The notes under the pieces are model-generated. The model saw nothing but the letters and a program-made list of their open reading frames with translations. It made no database searches and had not been told where the DNA came from. 57,286 nt of DNA. Origin: Lachnospiraceae bacterium. GTDB taxonomy: Bacteria > Bacillota > Clostridia > Lachnospirales > Lachnospiraceae. The stretch spans positions 1 through 57,286 of the forward strand of contig JAGBOC010000021.1 of the NCBI GenBank assembly GCA_017634065.1, written 5' to 3'. Made by a program: the position numbers and the translations under genes. Shown here piece after piece: positions 7,752-18,800 of this stretch (position 1 is its first letter; every line of letters starts with the position of its first letter).

Positions 7752-9638
7752 ATGAAGATAAAATTGTCAGATTTCGTAGCAGATTTCTTGGTTGAAAATG
7801 GAATAACAGATGGCTTTACTGTTGTAGGTGGTGGTGCGATGCATCTTAATGACTCATTTGGTCATAAGGATGGACTTAATATTTTGTATTGCCACCATGA
7901 ACAAGCATGTAGCATCTCGGCAGAAGCTTATGCAAGATTAAATAACAAAATTGCACTTGTCAATGTGACGACAGGACCAGGTGGAATTAATGCGCTAAAT
8001 GGTGTTGCCTGTGCTTATCTTGATTCATTGCCAATGATAGTCGTAAGTGGACAAGTTAGATATGACACTACACTTGTTTATGCAAAAAAATATGATAATG
8101 CAAATCTTCGTTCTCTTGGTGACCAAGAGTTTAACATTGTGAAAACTGTAGAGACCATGACAAAGTATTCAGTGATGATAGAAGATCCAAATGATATCAA
8201 GTTTCATCTTGAGAGAGCACTATATCTTTCAACTCATGGTAGGATGGGACCAGTATGGATAGATATACCAGTAGATTTTCAAGCTACAATCATCGATACA
8301 GATAAATTAAGAACTTATTATGGAACAGATGAAAATAAGAATGATATTTCACAAAATGAGTTTTGTGATTTTGATGAGAAAAAGATAAATGAAGTTTTAA
8401 ATATTTTGCGAAAAGCTAAAAGACCGATAATATATGCTGGTTATGGTATAAGATTAAGTGGTGCGTATGAAGTATTTAAGAGGGTTATAAACAAGATAAA
8501 AGTTCCGGTAGTAACTTATTGGAATGCGATAGACTTAATCGAAACTGAAAATAATCTTTATGTTGGCCGTGGTGGCAACATGGGAGACAGGGCAGGAAAC
8601 TTTGCAGTTGAAAATGCCGATGTAATACTTGCTATAGGTACAAGACTTAGCATAAGACAGGTAGGATATAATTATAAAGAGTGGGCAAAAAATGCGAAAG
8701 TTATAATGGTAGATATTGATGCAGAAGAGTTTAAGAAACACACTATTCATGTAGATATGAAAATCCATTCTGATGCAAAAGCATTTTTAGAAGCTATGGA
8801 TAAGTGTTTAGAACCTAGCACCATAGGAAATGATGCTTCAAAAAATGGTGATTTGGAAAACATTAGTCACTTTGAGATAGCAGAGAAAAAAGAGTGGATT
8901 ACAATTTGCAATAATTGGAAAGAAAAGTATAAGGTTGTTGATGAGAAGAAATATGAAAGTGGAAAAGATTTTGTAAATGTTTATGCTTTTGTAGATTATT
9001 TAAGTAAAAGTTTACCTGAAAATAGTGTGACTGCAGTATCAAATGGAGCGTGTTGTGTAGTAGGAAGTCAAAGTTTTTATATAAAAAATGGCACCAGATT
9101 TCATAATAATTCTGCCATAGCATCAATGGGTTATGGACTTCCAGCAAGTATCGGAACTTGTATCTCAAATGATAGAAAGGAAACTTATTGCTTGGAAGGT
9201 GATGGCAGCATAATGATGAATCTTCAAGAACTACAGACGATAGTTACCAATAAACTTCCTATAAAGTTATTTTTGATAAATAATCAAGGCTATCATTCAA
9301 TCAGAATCACTCAAAATAATTTATTTGCTGGAAGAACTAAAGTTGGTATTGGCGAAGAATCAAATGATTTGTCATTTCCATCTTTTGAAAAGATAGCAAA
9401 TGCTTTCGGCATAAAATATTTAAGCGCACATAATAATTCTGAAATGAAAAAAGTAGTAGATGATGTGATTTTAGCACCTGGACCTATTTTTGTAGAAATA
9501 TTTACTGATAAGGAGCAGGTGTGGGAGCCTAAAAGTAGTGCAAAGAAATTAGCAGATGGAAGTATAGTAAGTCCTCCTCTCTATGATATGGAACCATTTT
9601 TGTCAGAGGAAGAACTTAAAAGTAACTTGTATAACTGA
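7752..9638 (+). CDS. Thiamine-diphosphate enzyme, acetolactate synthase/decarboxylase-like
   Basis: A 628-aa protein with the three-domain ThDP architecture. The N-terminal pyrimidine-binding domain has the activating Glu in CHHEQACS (about residue 46) and the TTGPGG loop. The central Rossmann-like domain is at about 200-345. The C-terminal domain has the ThDP/Mg motif GDGSIMMN through INNQGY (about residues 480-515). It is longer than IlvB (about 560), with an extra segment before the C-terminal domain and a C-terminal tail. It sits between a LicD protein and an aldolase rather than with ilvN, so it is probably not the biosynthetic enzyme. It more likely joins or decarboxylates a 2-oxo acid for a glycan or small-molecule modification. 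Substrate unknown. Confidence 0.8.
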   Translation: MKIKLSDFVADFLVENGITDGFTVVGGGAMHLNDSFGHKDGLNILYCHHEQACSISAEAYARLNNKIALVNVTTGPGGINALNGVACAYLDSLPMIVVSGQVRYDTTLVYAKKYDNANLRSLGDQEFNIVKTVETMTKYSVMIEDPNDIKFHLERALYLSTHGRMGPVWIDIPVDFQATIIDTDKLRTYYGTDENKNDISQNEFCDFDEKKINEVLNILRKAKRPIIYAGYGIRLSGAYEVFKRVINKIKVPVVTYWNAIDLIETENNLYVGRGGNMGDRAGNFAVENADVILAIGTRLSIRQVGYNYKEWAKNAKVIMVDIDAEEFKKHTIHVDMKIHSDAKAFLEAMDKCLEPSTIGNDASKNGDLENISHFEIAEKKEWITICNNWKEKYKVVDEKKYESGKDFVNVYAFVDYLSKSLPENSVTAVSNGACCVVGSQSFYIKNGTRFHNNSAIASMGYGLPASIGTCISNDRKETYCLEGDGSIMMNLQELQTIVTNKLPIKLFLINNQGYHSIRITQNNLFAGRTKVGIGEESNDLSFPSFEKIANAFGIKYLSAHNNSEMKKVVDDVILAPGPIFVEIFTDKEQVWEPKSSAKKLADGSIVSPPLYDMEPFLSEEELKSNLYN

Positions 9639-9748
9639 TGATAACAAGAAGTTAAATAGAATATAAAAATGTATAGGGAACCTTACTTGAAAAGATTAGG
9701 CTATTGTATTTTTAAGGGACTTTATATTTAGACTCTGAAAGGAGAAGT

Positions 9749-11332
9749 ATGGGAAAAATAAATGTTCTTGATTGTACACTTCGTGATGGTGGATATGTAA
9801 ATGATTGGGCATTTGGTAAAGATGCCATAGATGGGATGCTTAAGAAGTTTTCTCTTGCAAATATCGAGTGTGTTGAAGTTGGATTTTTAAGGCCAGTGCC
9901 ATATAACGAAAATAGATCACTTTTTCCTGATATGAGTTCACTGGATGCTCTACTTAAAAATAAAAATAGAAAAATGAAATACTTTGTAATGTATGATGTA
10001 AGTAATCCACTGGACATAGATAGTTTCAAAAAAAATGACGGAAATGGAATAGATGGTGTAAGAGTCATTTTCAAAAAAGACAGAATTAATGATGGCATAA
10101 AAGCAGTAAAAAAGTTTATGGAACTCGGATATCTTGTAGCAGGTAATTTTGTAAGTACTAATTTTTATAGCGATAAAGAGTTTATAGATGGCATAAAAAC
10201 ATTTAATGATATAAAACCTTTCACTATCACAGTCGTAGATACATTTGGTTCAATGAAAAATGATGAGTTTTTGCATTATATTAAACTCGCAGATGAGTAT
10301 CTTGATAAAGATATAATTTTATCTTATCATGCCCACAATAATTTACAACAGGCATATCAAAATGCTGTAAGTTTTGTCAATTTGAAACTTGAGAGAGATA
10401 TATTGATAGATGCATCTGTTTTTGGTATGGGAAGAGGGGCAGGAAACTTAAATCTTGAATTATTTGCAGAGTATCTAAATGCAAACTTTGATAAAGATTA
10501 TCACATAGTTCCAATTTTGGAAATAATGGATGAGTATTTGCAAGAAACTTATAAAAATAATTTTTGGGGTTATTCATTACCACTTTATATATCTGGGACA
10601 CTAAATGTCCATCCAAACTATGCTATTTATCTCGCAGAAAAGAATACATTGACTGAAAAATCACTATATGAGATACTGAAAAATATCAAAAATGAGGATA
10701 GGCAGGTATATAAAAAGGAAATAGCAGAAAAGTATTATCTTGAGTACATGAATGTATTTAGAGATGACTTAAGTGATGTGGATAGACTTATAAAAGATTT
10801 TAAGGATAAAGATATAGTAGTTATAGCACCTGGCAAAAGTATAAATGACAATGCTGATAAAATAAAAGATGAACTAAAGAAAGACAATGTAGTAGGTATA
10901 TCACTCAATTTCTATAATGATGATTTCAAAACAGACTATATATTTAGCAGTAATATGAGGCGATATAGTAAAATCGATGATAAAATAGGTAAAGAAATTA
11001 ATGCCAAAGTAATACTTACTTCTAATATGAGAGAAGCGAAAAATAAAGATTATGTCATTAATTTTTATAGTCTTGCCCTTGAATCTAAAGACATCGTGGA
11101 TAATTCGGCACTCATGGTATTCAAATTGCTCATAAAACTTGGCATTAAAAGTGTTAAAATTGCAGGAATGGATGGCTACGACTGTAATAATCCATATGTG
11201 TATAATGATGAAAGTACTCAATTTGACTTTTCAAACGTGGCTGAAGAGCGAAATAAATTAATAAAAAAAGAGTTAGCAGATATCAAAAAGTCGCTAAATA
11301 TAGAGTTTATAACAAAAAGTTTATATGAGTAA
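9749..11332 (+). CDS. HMGL-like aldolase fused to a C-terminal Rossmann-like domain
   Basis: A 527-aa protein. Residues 1 to about 290 form a DRE-TIM (HMGL-like) barrel: DCTLRDGG at 8-15, GVRVIFKK, the divalent-metal HxH in YHAHNN (about residue 195), and GMGRGAGNLNLE. This matches 4-hydroxy-2-oxovalerate aldolases and relatives found in surface-glycan clusters. From about residue 355 a second domain begins VVIAPGKSI, resembling DUF115-type or glycosyltransferase-like Rossmann folds. It ends KIAGMDGYD and an ITKSLYE tail. The start follows GAAAGGAGAAGT. Together with the ThDP enzyme it suggests paired carbon-carbon bond chemistry on a 2-oxo substrate; the role of the second domain is unknown. 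Confidence 0.75.
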   Translation: MGKINVLDCTLRDGGYVNDWAFGKDAIDGMLKKFSLANIECVEVGFLRPVPYNENRSLFPDMSSLDALLKNKNRKMKYFVMYDVSNPLDIDSFKKNDGNGIDGVRVIFKKDRINDGIKAVKKFMELGYLVAGNFVSTNFYSDKEFIDGIKTFNDIKPFTITVVDTFGSMKNDEFLHYIKLADEYLDKDIILSYHAHNNLQQAYQNAVSFVNLKLERDILIDASVFGMGRGAGNLNLELFAEYLNANFDKDYHIVPILEIMDEYLQETYKNNFWGYSLPLYISGTLNVHPNYAIYLAEKNTLTEKSLYEILKNIKNEDRQVYKKEIAEKYYLEYMNVFRDDLSDVDRLIKDFKDKDIVVIAPGKSINDNADKIKDELKKDNVVGISLNFYNDDFKTDYIFSSNMRRYSKIDDKIGKEINAKVILTSNMREAKNKDYVINFYSLALESKDIVDNSALMVFKLLIKLGIKSVKIAGMDGYDCNNPYVYNDESTQFDFSNVAEERNKLIKKELADIKKSLNIEFITKSLYE

Positions 11333-11333
11333 T

Positions 11334-11366
11334 AAAAAAAAGAGGCTGGTAAGACCTCTTTTTTAT
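11334..11366. terminator. Bidirectional terminator between convergent genes
   Basis: A-run plus AGAGG pairs with CCTCT plus T-run (about 10 bp, loop CTGGTAAGA). It has A and T tracts on both sides and lies between the aldolase gene and the reverse-strand gene ending at 11396. Confidence 0.85.
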
Positions 11367-11395
11367 TTATGTAAAGGTAAAGAAATAGTATAAAC

Positions 11396-11833
11396 TTATT
11401 TTAGTTTTGAAAGATCCACTCCTTTAGCTGAATGAAGTTTAGTTATATATATACCAGCTATTGTTACTTTCACTTCAGTTTTTACAGGGATAACTTTGAA
11501 AACTTTTGGGTCACAGATGAAACTCATTACTTGTGCTCCACCCGCTATATTTGCCTTGATAACTCTAGCCTTAACTATAGGGAACTTTCTCCATCTAATA
11601 TATGCTGGAATTGCATCTTGAACCTGTTTCATAAGCCCAGAGTCCTTGATGCGAAGTTTTTGCTTATCTATGACTAGTAGGGACACAAGCATCGACATTT
11701 GTTGCATTGCTTTGTCGGCACTTGCCTGTTTAGTTTGTAGTTTAGACCCTAAAAAGTATAATATAACTAGTATTACAGCAATTACCCCAATGACTATCAA
11801 AACAATGTTAAGTACACTTATTAAATACATCAT
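11396..11833 (-). CDS. Small membrane-anchored hypothetical protein, 145 aa
   Basis: No family recognised. One N-terminal transmembrane helix (about residues 4-29, all Ile/Val/Leu) is followed by a helical stretch with KQASADKAMQQMSMLVSLL. After that comes a beta-rich basic domain containing VKARVIKANIAGGAQVMSF and two Val-rich strands. The topology suggests a cytoplasmic domain held at the membrane. The start is set by GGAGAT 5 nt upstream. A TTGATA-N17-TATAAT promoter precedes it, diverging from rpoB. The usual rplJ-rplL neighbours of rpoB are absent from this position. Confidence 0.75.
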   Translation of the reverse strand: MMYLISVLNIVLIVIGVIAVILVILYFLGSKLQTKQASADKAMQQMSMLVSLLVIDKQKLRIKDSGLMKQVQDAIPAYIRWRKFPIVKARVIKANIAGGAQVMSFICDPKVFKVIPVKTEVKVTIAGIYITKLHSAKGVDLSKLK

Positions 11834-11861
11834 TTATCTCCATTAGAAATTGTGTGCACAA

Positions 11862-11890
11862 ATTATAACTTTTTGAGCCCTAAATATCAA
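11862..11890 (-). promoter_or_regulatory. Promoter of the 11396-11833 gene
   Basis: On the reverse strand: TTGATA (11890-11885), 17-nt spacer, TATAAT (11867-11862). The leader is about 20 nt and contains GGAGAT. It diverges from the rpoB promoter 32 nt away. Confidence 0.75.
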
Positions 11891-11921
11891 TGATAATACT
11901 AACAATATGCTAACAAAATGC

Positions 11922-11950
11922 TTGATTTCTGCAATTTTTTATGCTAAAAT
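11922..11950 (+). promoter_or_regulatory. rpoBC promoter
   Basis: TTGATT (11922-11927), 17 nt, TAAAAT (11945-11950), preceded by TATGC, which gives a TG extended -10 element. The leader to rpoB is about 68 nt. Confidence 0.75.
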
Positions 11951-11963
11951 GCATAACTGGAAG

Positions 11964-11986
11964 CCCCTGTGGGGATTTGTTTTTTT
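11964..11986 (+). promoter_or_regulatory. Short GC hairpin plus T tract in the rpoB leader
   Basis: CCCC-TGT-GGGG (11964-11974), then ATTTG and seven T (11980-11986). It has the shape of a minimal intrinsic terminator in the 5' leader. The stem is only 4 bp, so it may be a pause or attenuation site rather than an efficient terminator. Confidence 0.45.
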
Positions 11987-12024
11987 GTGCTTAAAAATCA
12001 TTTAATATATATGGAGGTTATTTA

Positions 12025-15000
12025 ATGAAGGCAAGCAAGATGCATCCCATAAAGTCTGGGAAAAACATAAGAATGAGCTTTTCGCAACGAGAAGAAATCA
12101 AGGATATGCCAAATCTTATTGATATTCAGCAACAGTCTTATGCCTGGTTCATTACGAGAGGTATTGTTGAAGTGTTTAAGGATATTTTTCCTATCGAAGA
12201 TCCGACAGGAAAGATAAGACTTGATTTCGTAAGTGCGAGACTTAAAACTGAAGATCAGAAATATGACAGAGAAGAGTGTAAGCAGAGGAATGCTACGTTC
12301 TCTTTCCCTTTGCATGTTCGTTTCAGACTTACGAAAAAAGAAAAAAATGAGGTTATAGAATATGAGACATACATGAGCGACCTTCCATGTATGACTCCAA
12401 ATGGATCATTCATAATAAATGGTGCAGAAAGAGTTGTAGTTTCTCAAATGGTAAGAAGCCCTGGAATATATTATGAAATGTCTCGTGACAAGATAGGTAA
12501 TAAACTTTATTCATCAACACTCATACCAAATCGTGGTGCATGGATTGAGTATGATTCAGATGCAAATGATGTAATGTGGGCGAGAGTTGATAGAACGAGA
12601 AAAGTTCCTATCACTGTTTTTCTTCGTGCACTTGGTCTCTCAACAGATAGCGACATTTTAGAATTATTTGGTGATGAGCAGTATTTAAAAGCATCTATTG
12701 AGAAAGAGCCAGAAGATGAAAGAAATCATGATCGTGGTATCATCGAACTCTATAAAAAGATAAGACCAGGAGAGCAGTTGTCTGTTGATGCCTGTGAATC
12801 TTTATTTAGAAACTCTCTTTTTGATGCAAAGAGATATGATTTAGGTCGTGCTGGTAGATATAAATATAATAAAAAACTTCATTTCAAATATAGATTAAAA
12901 AATCAAGTTCTTGCTAAAGATGTAATAGATGAGAGCACTGGTGAAGTTCTTGCAAGAAAAGGAACAAAACTTGATGAAAATATCGCTACAGATATTCAAA
13001 ACTCAGCAATACCGTTTGTCTATATAAAGGTAGAAGGTTCTGAAGAACCACAAAAAGTTCTATCTTCAATGATGGTTGATATTAATTCTTATGTAAAAGG
13101 TGTAAAACCTCAAGAATGGGATGAGATGGGTATATCAGAACTTGTATATTATCCTATCCTTAAAAATATTTTAGATGAAAATAAGAAAAATAAAGAAGGT
13201 AAAGAAGCATTACTTGAGACCATAGCAGAAAGAGCTCTTGAGCTTGTGCCAAAGCATGTCACAAAAGAAGACATACTTGCTTCAATTAACTATTTCTGTC
13301 ATTTATCAAAAGGTGTAGGAAACACTGATGATATAGACCACTTGGGAAATAGAAGAATAAGAGCGGTTGGAGAACTTTTACAAAATCAATATCGTATGGG
13401 TCTTTCAAGACTTGAGAGAGTTGTAAAAGAGAAGATGGTGGCACTTCAAGTTGATGAAATGAATATCCCTGCACTTATCAATACTAAACCAGTGTCTGCA
13501 GTTATAAAAGAGTTCTTTGGTTCATCACAGCTTTCACAGTTCATGGATCAAAATAATCCTCTTTCAGAACTTACTCACAAGAGAAGACTTTCAGCACTTG
13601 GACCTGGTGGTATAAGTAGAGAGAGAGCAGGATTTGAAGTTAGAGACGTTCACTATACACACTATGGAAGAGTTTGTCCGATAGAGACTCCTGAAGGACC
13701 AAATATCGGTCTTATAAACTCACTTGCAACTTATGCAAGAATTAATAAGTATGGATTTATAGAAGCACCTTTTGTAAAAGTTGATAAGAGTGTTGACCCA
13801 TTAAATCCAAGAGTTCTAGAGAGTAAGCCTGAAAATATCGTATATATGACTGCTGATGAAGAGGACAATTATCACGTTGCTCAAGCGAGTGAATTACTTG
13901 ATGAGGATAGACATTTCAAAAATGCCAATGTATCTGGACGTTATAGAGAAGAAACTTCTTTATACAGAAAACAAGATATAGACTTTATGGATGTATCACC
14001 AAGAATGGTTTTCTCTGTAGCAACGAATATGATTCCATTCTTACAGAATGATGACCCTACCCGTGCACTTATGGGATCTAACATGCAGAGACAGGCTGTG
14101 CCACTTATGATTACAGAGTCTGCAGCAGTAGGAACAGGTATGGAGTTTAAAGCTGCACATGATTCAGGTGTGTGCGTTCATGCTGATGTAGATGGTGAAG
14201 TTACTTATGTGGATGCTAAAACCATAAGAGTAAAAGCTGATAATGGAGAAAAGAGAGAATATAATCTTCTTAAGTTCTCACGTTCTAACCAATCTAACTC
14301 TTACAATCAAAAACCAATAGTTAGTGTAGGACAAAAAGTAAAGGTTGGAGAAATTATCGCTGATGGTCCTTCAACTAACAAAGGTGAACTTGCCCTTGGT
14401 AAAAATCCTCTTATCGGATTTATGACTTGGGAAGGTTACAACTACGAGGATGCTGTCCTCATAAGTGAGAGACTTGTAAAAGAAGATGTATATACATCTA
14501 TTCATATAGAAGAGTATGAGATAGAAGCAAGAGATACAAAACTTGGTCCAGAAGAGATTACAAATGATATAGCAAATGTTTCTCAAGAGACTTTAGCAAA
14601 TCTAAACTCAGATGGTATTATCAGAATAGGTGCAGAAGTAAGAACTGGAGATATATTAGTTGGTAAACTTACTCCAAAAGGTGAACAAGATTTAACTGCA
14701 GAAGAAAAACTTCTTCGTGCGATATTTAAAGAAAAGGCAAAAGATTTTAGAGATACATCACTTAAGATGCCTCATGGTGCCTATGGAACAGTTATCGCCA
14801 CAAGAGTATTTACAAGAAAAGCTGGAGATGCAGTTCCAGTAGGTGTGTCAACAAAGGTTCGTGTCTATGTTGCACAAAAGAGAAAAATAAGTGTTGGAGA
14901 TAAGATGGCAGGAAGACACGGAAATAAAGGTGTTGTTTCTCGTGTACTCCCAGTTGAGGATATGCCATATTTACCAAATGGTCGACCACTTGATATAGTT

Positions 15001-15876
15001 TTAAATCCACTTGGTGTTCCATCTCGTATGAATATGGGACAAATACTTGAGACTCATTTAAGTCTTGCTTCAAAAGTTTTAGGCTTTGATATCTGTACGC
15101 CTACTTTCGAAGGAGCAAATGAAAAAGATATACAAGATACTTTAGAGATTGCAAATGATTATGCAAATATGGAGTGGGATGACTTCAAGAAAAAATATGA
15201 AAACATACTTGAAGCAGATGTTATAAAGTATCTTGGACAACATCTTGATAATAGGGACGAATGGAAAGGAGTTCCAATTAATAAAGATGGTAAAGTTCTT
15301 CTTCGTGATGGAAGGACAGGAGAATATTTTGACTCACCTACAACGATAGGATTCATGCATTACCTTAAACTCCATCACTTGGTTGATGATAAGATACACG
15401 CAAGATCAACTGGTCCTTACTCACTTGTTACTCAACAACCACTTGGCGGTAAAGCACAATTCGGTGGACAAAGATTTGGAGAAATGGAAGTTTGGGCACT
15501 TGAAGCTTATGGTGCCGCATATACTTTACAAGAAATATTGACTGTTAAGTCAGATGATATGGTTGGAAGAGTTAAGACTACCGAAAATATTATCAAAGGA
15601 CAAAATATGCAAAAACCTACTGTCCCAGAGAGCTTTAAGGTATTACTCAAAGAATTACAAGCATTATGTCTTGACCTTACATTACTTGATAGTAAAGGAA
15701 ATGAGATACCAGTACTTGAAAATCTATATGATCCAAGAGAAGAGATGAGAAAGTTTATGGAAGGTTCTGATAAGAGATATGCTACAGAGAGTGACTTTAA
15801 AGATCAAGGATTTTTCATACAGAAGGTAGAAGGAAATAAATTAGTAAATGAGGAAGGAGGTAGTGACGATGAGTAG
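12025..15876 (+). CDS. rpoB: RNA polymerase beta subunit
   Basis: A 1283-aa protein and the beta subunit of core RNA polymerase. The rifampicin pocket (about residues 497-545) has the wild-type order [20 protein letters not shown] followed by [13 protein letters not shown], so no resistance change is visible. Downstream are the GRHGNKG motif and the C-terminal clamp region [19 protein letters not shown]. The start follows ATGGAGGTTATTTA. The 3' end overlaps rpoC by 8 nt, indicating translational coupling. It is expressed from its own promoter rather than from an rplKAJL operon. Confidence 0.98.
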   Translation: MKASKMHPIKSGKNIRMSFSQREEIKDMPNLIDIQQQSYAWFITRGIVEVFKDIFPIEDPTGKIRLDFVSARLKTEDQKYDREECKQRNATFSFPLHVRFRLTKKEKNEVIEYETYMSDLPCMTPNGSFIINGAERVVVSQMVRSPGIYYEMSRDKIGNKLYSSTLIPNRGAWIEYDSDANDVMWARVDRTRKVPITVFLRALGLSTDSDILELFGDEQYLKASIEKEPEDERNHDRGIIELYKKIRPGEQLSVDACESLFRNSLFDAKRYDLGRAGRYKYNKKLHFKYRLKNQVLAKDVIDESTGEVLARKGTKLDENIATDIQNSAIPFVYIKVEGSEEPQKVLSSMMVDINSYVKGVKPQEWDEMGISELVYYPILKNILDENKKNKEGKEALLETIAERALELVPKHVTKEDILASINYFCHLSKGVGNTDDIDHLGNRRIRAVGELLQNQYRMGLSRLERVVKEKMVALQVDEMNIPALINTKPVSAVIKEFFGSSQLSQFMDQNNPLSELTHKRRLSALGPGGISRERAGFEVRDVHYTHYGRVCPIETPEGPNIGLINSLATYARINKYGFIEAPFVKVDKSVDPLNPRVLESKPENIVYMTADEEDNYHVAQASELLDEDRHFKNANVSGRYREETSLYRKQDIDFMDVSPRMVFSVATNMIPFLQNDDPTRALMGSNMQRQAVPLMITESAAVGTGMEFKAAHDSGVCVHADVDGEVTYVDAKTIRVKADNGEKREYNLLKFSRSNQSNSYNQKPIVSVGQKVKVGEIIADGPSTNKGELALGKNPLIGFMTWEGYNYEDAVLISERLVKEDVYTSIHIEEYEIEARDTKLGPEEITNDIANVSQETLANLNSDGIIRIGAEVRTGDILVGKLTPKGEQDLTAEEKLLRAIFKEKAKDFRDTSLKMPHGAYGTVIATRVFTRKAGDAVPVGVSTKVRVYVAQKRKISVGDKMAGRHGNKGVVSRVLPVEDMPYLPNGRPLDIVLNPLGVPSRMNMGQILETHLSLASKVLGFDICTPTFEGANEKDIQDTLEIANDYANMEWDDFKKKYENILEADVIKYLGQHLDNRDEWKGVPINKDGKVLLRDGRTGEYFDSPTTIGFMHYLKLHHLVDDKIHARSTGPYSLVTQQPLGGKAQFGGQRFGEMEVWALEAYGAAYTLQEILTVKSDDMVGRVKTTENIIKGQNMQKPTVPESFKVLLKELQALCLDLTLLDSKGNEIPVLENLYDPREEMRKFMEGSDKRYATESDFKDQGFFIQKVEGNKLVNEEGGSDDE

Positions 15877-18800
15877 AGAAGATAATTATAAGCCATTAGA
15901 GTTTGATGCGATTCGTATAGGTATTTGTTCTCCTGATAAGATATTGAAAGAATCACATGGTGAAGTAAAAAAACCCGAGACAATAAATTATAGAACACTT
16001 AAACCAGAAAAAGATGGTTTGTATTGTGAAAGGATTTTTGGACCAACAAAAGATTGGGAATGTCATTGTGGTAAGTATAAAAAAATAAGATATAAAGGTG
16101 TTATTTGTGATAAGTGTGGTGTTGAGGTTACAAAGAGTAGTGTAAGAAGAAGTCGTATAGGACATATCACTCTTGCGGCACCAGTATCACACATATGGTA
16201 CTTTAAAGGTATACCTTCAAGAATTGGTCTCATATTAAATATGAGCCAGAGAAATCTTGAGAAAGTTTTATATTTTGCTGCCTATGTAGTTCTTGACCCA
16301 GGTGCAACTAATTTCCATAAACTCGATGTCCTTACAGAGAGAGAATATAATCAAGCAATAGAAGAGTATGGAGAAGAAGCATTTAGAGTTGGTATGGGAG
16401 CAGAGGCTATAAGAGAACTGCTTTGTGAAGTTGATTTATTAAAACTTGAAAAAGAACTAAAAGATGAACTTGTAGATGCTAAACTTCAGAAGAGAGCAAA
16501 AATCGTAAAGAGACTCGAAGTTGTTGAGGCTTTCATAAAATCAGGTAATCGCCCAGAGTGGATGATACTCACTGTTCTTCCAGTTTTGCCACCAGACCTT
16601 CGTCCTATGGTTCAACTTGATGGTGGTAGATTTGCTACTTCTGACTTAAATGATTTGTATAGAAGAATTATAAATAGAAATAACCGTCTTGCTAAATTGC
16701 TTGAACTTGGAACTCCAGAAATAATAGTAAGAAATGAAAAGAGAATGCTTCAAGAAGCAGTCGATGCTCTTATAGATAATGGTCGTAGAGGTAGAGCAGT
16801 AACTGGTCCAGGAAGTAAGGCTCTTAAATCACTTTCTGATATGCTTAAAGGTAAGCAAGGAAGATTTAGACAAAACTTACTTGGTAAGAGAGTTGACTTT
16901 TCAGGACGTTCAGTTATCGTCGTTGGACCAGAACTTAAGATATATCAATGTGGTTTACCAAAAGAAATGGCTATTGAATTATTTAAGCCATTTGTTATGA
17001 GAGAACTTGAGAAAAAAGGTCTCGTTAATAATATGACTGATGCCAAGAAAAAAGTTGAGAGACAAGTAGATATGGTATGGGATATCTTGGCTGATGTTAT
17101 TAAAGACCATCCAGTTCTTTTGAACCGTGCTCCGACACTTCATAGACTTGGTATACAAGCATTCGAACCTATTCTTGTAGAAGGTAAGGCGATAAAACTT
17201 CATCCACTTGTATGTACAGCTTTTAATGCCGATTTTGATGGTGACCAAATGGCTATACATATTCCACTTTCACTTGAAGCACAAGCTGAAAGTAGATTTT
17301 TGATGTTATCTACTAACAATTTGTTAAAGCCATCAGATGGAGGAGTGGTTGCAGTTCCATCTCAAGATATGGTTTTAGGTATTTATTATCTTACACAGGA
17401 AAGACAAAATAGTAGTGGTATAGTTCGTTTATTCAAGTCTTATGATGAAGCACTATTTGCTTATGAGAATAAAGCAATCACACTTCAGGAAAAGATTAAA
17501 GTTCGTGTAGAGTCAAGAATAGGTAGAAAAGATGAGAATGGGAATATTGAGAAAGGCATAATAGAAACTACTGTTGGTCGTCTAATCCTAAATGAGATAA
17601 TACCACAAGACTTGGGATTTGTAGATAGAAGCAAACCAGAGAATGAGTTCTTACTTGAGATAAATGGTTTAGTAAAGAAAAAAGAGTTAAAGAGTTTACT
17701 TGAAAGAATTATGGATGTCCATGGACCTGAAAAGATTGCACTTGTTCTTGATGATATTAAAGGTTTAGGATATAAGTATAGTACAAAAGCTGCCATGACT
17801 GTATCAATAGATGATATAAAAGTTCCAGAGAGTAGAGAGAGACTTTTAGCTGAAGCAGAAGATGCAGTCGAAGCAATAAGAAAGAATTATAGAAGAGGTC
17901 TTTTGACTGAAGATGAAAGATATCATGAGACGATAAGCACTTGGGAAAAGACTGATAAGAGACTTCTTGATGAAGAACTTTTCGTAGGACTTTCAGTTTT
18001 CAATAACATCTATATGATGGCAGATTCAGGTGCCAGAGGTAGTCGTGCTCAGATAAAACAACTTGCTGCAATGAGAGGAATCATGACTACAACCACTGGT
18101 AAGACTATAGAACTTCCTATCAAATCAAACTTCCGTCAAGGTCTTGATGTTCTTGAATATTTCATATCAGCTCACGGAGCAAGAAAAGGACTTTCTGATA
18201 CTGCTCTTCGTACTGCTGACTCTGGATATTTGACAAGAAGACTTGTAGATATAGCACATGACTTGATTATCAAAGAAGATGATTGTTGTCATGATGGAAA
18301 AGAAATACCTTATATGGAAGTTTCTAAGTTTGAAGAAGGACCAGAGAAAATAGAATCACTTAAAGAAAGAATCACCGGAAGAGTTGTAGCAGAAACTATC
18401 ATCGATAGCGAGACAGGTGAGACTATAATAGAAGCAAATAATTTAATAACTAAAACAATAGCAGATAAGATAGTAGCTGAACTTAATAAAACAAATAGAG
18501 ATACAATCAAGATAAGAACAGTACTTTCTTGTAAATCAAAAAATGGTATTTGTTCACATTGTTATGGAGCAAATATGGCGACAGGTAAACTTGTCGGAAT
18601 AGGTGAAGCAGTAGGAGTTATTGCGGCTCAAAGTATAGGTGAACCTGGTACACAGCTTACTATGAGAACTTTCCACACTGGTGGTGTTGCCGGAGGAGAT
18701 ATCACTCAAGGTCTACCTCGTGTAGAAGAGTTATTTGAAGCAAGAAAGCCAAAAGGTATGGCTATAGTGACAGAATATTCTGGAAAAGTAAAACTTACAG

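Noticed and set aside
9681-9715. Possible promoter (TTGAAA at 9687) before the aldolase gene
   Set aside because: No acceptable -10 lies 16-18 nt downstream; the 110-nt gap is therefore left as plain intergenic sequence with a ribosome binding site.
13512-13660. Rifampicin-resistance substitutions in RpoB
   Set aside because: All residues visible in the rifampicin pocket are the usual wild-type ones.
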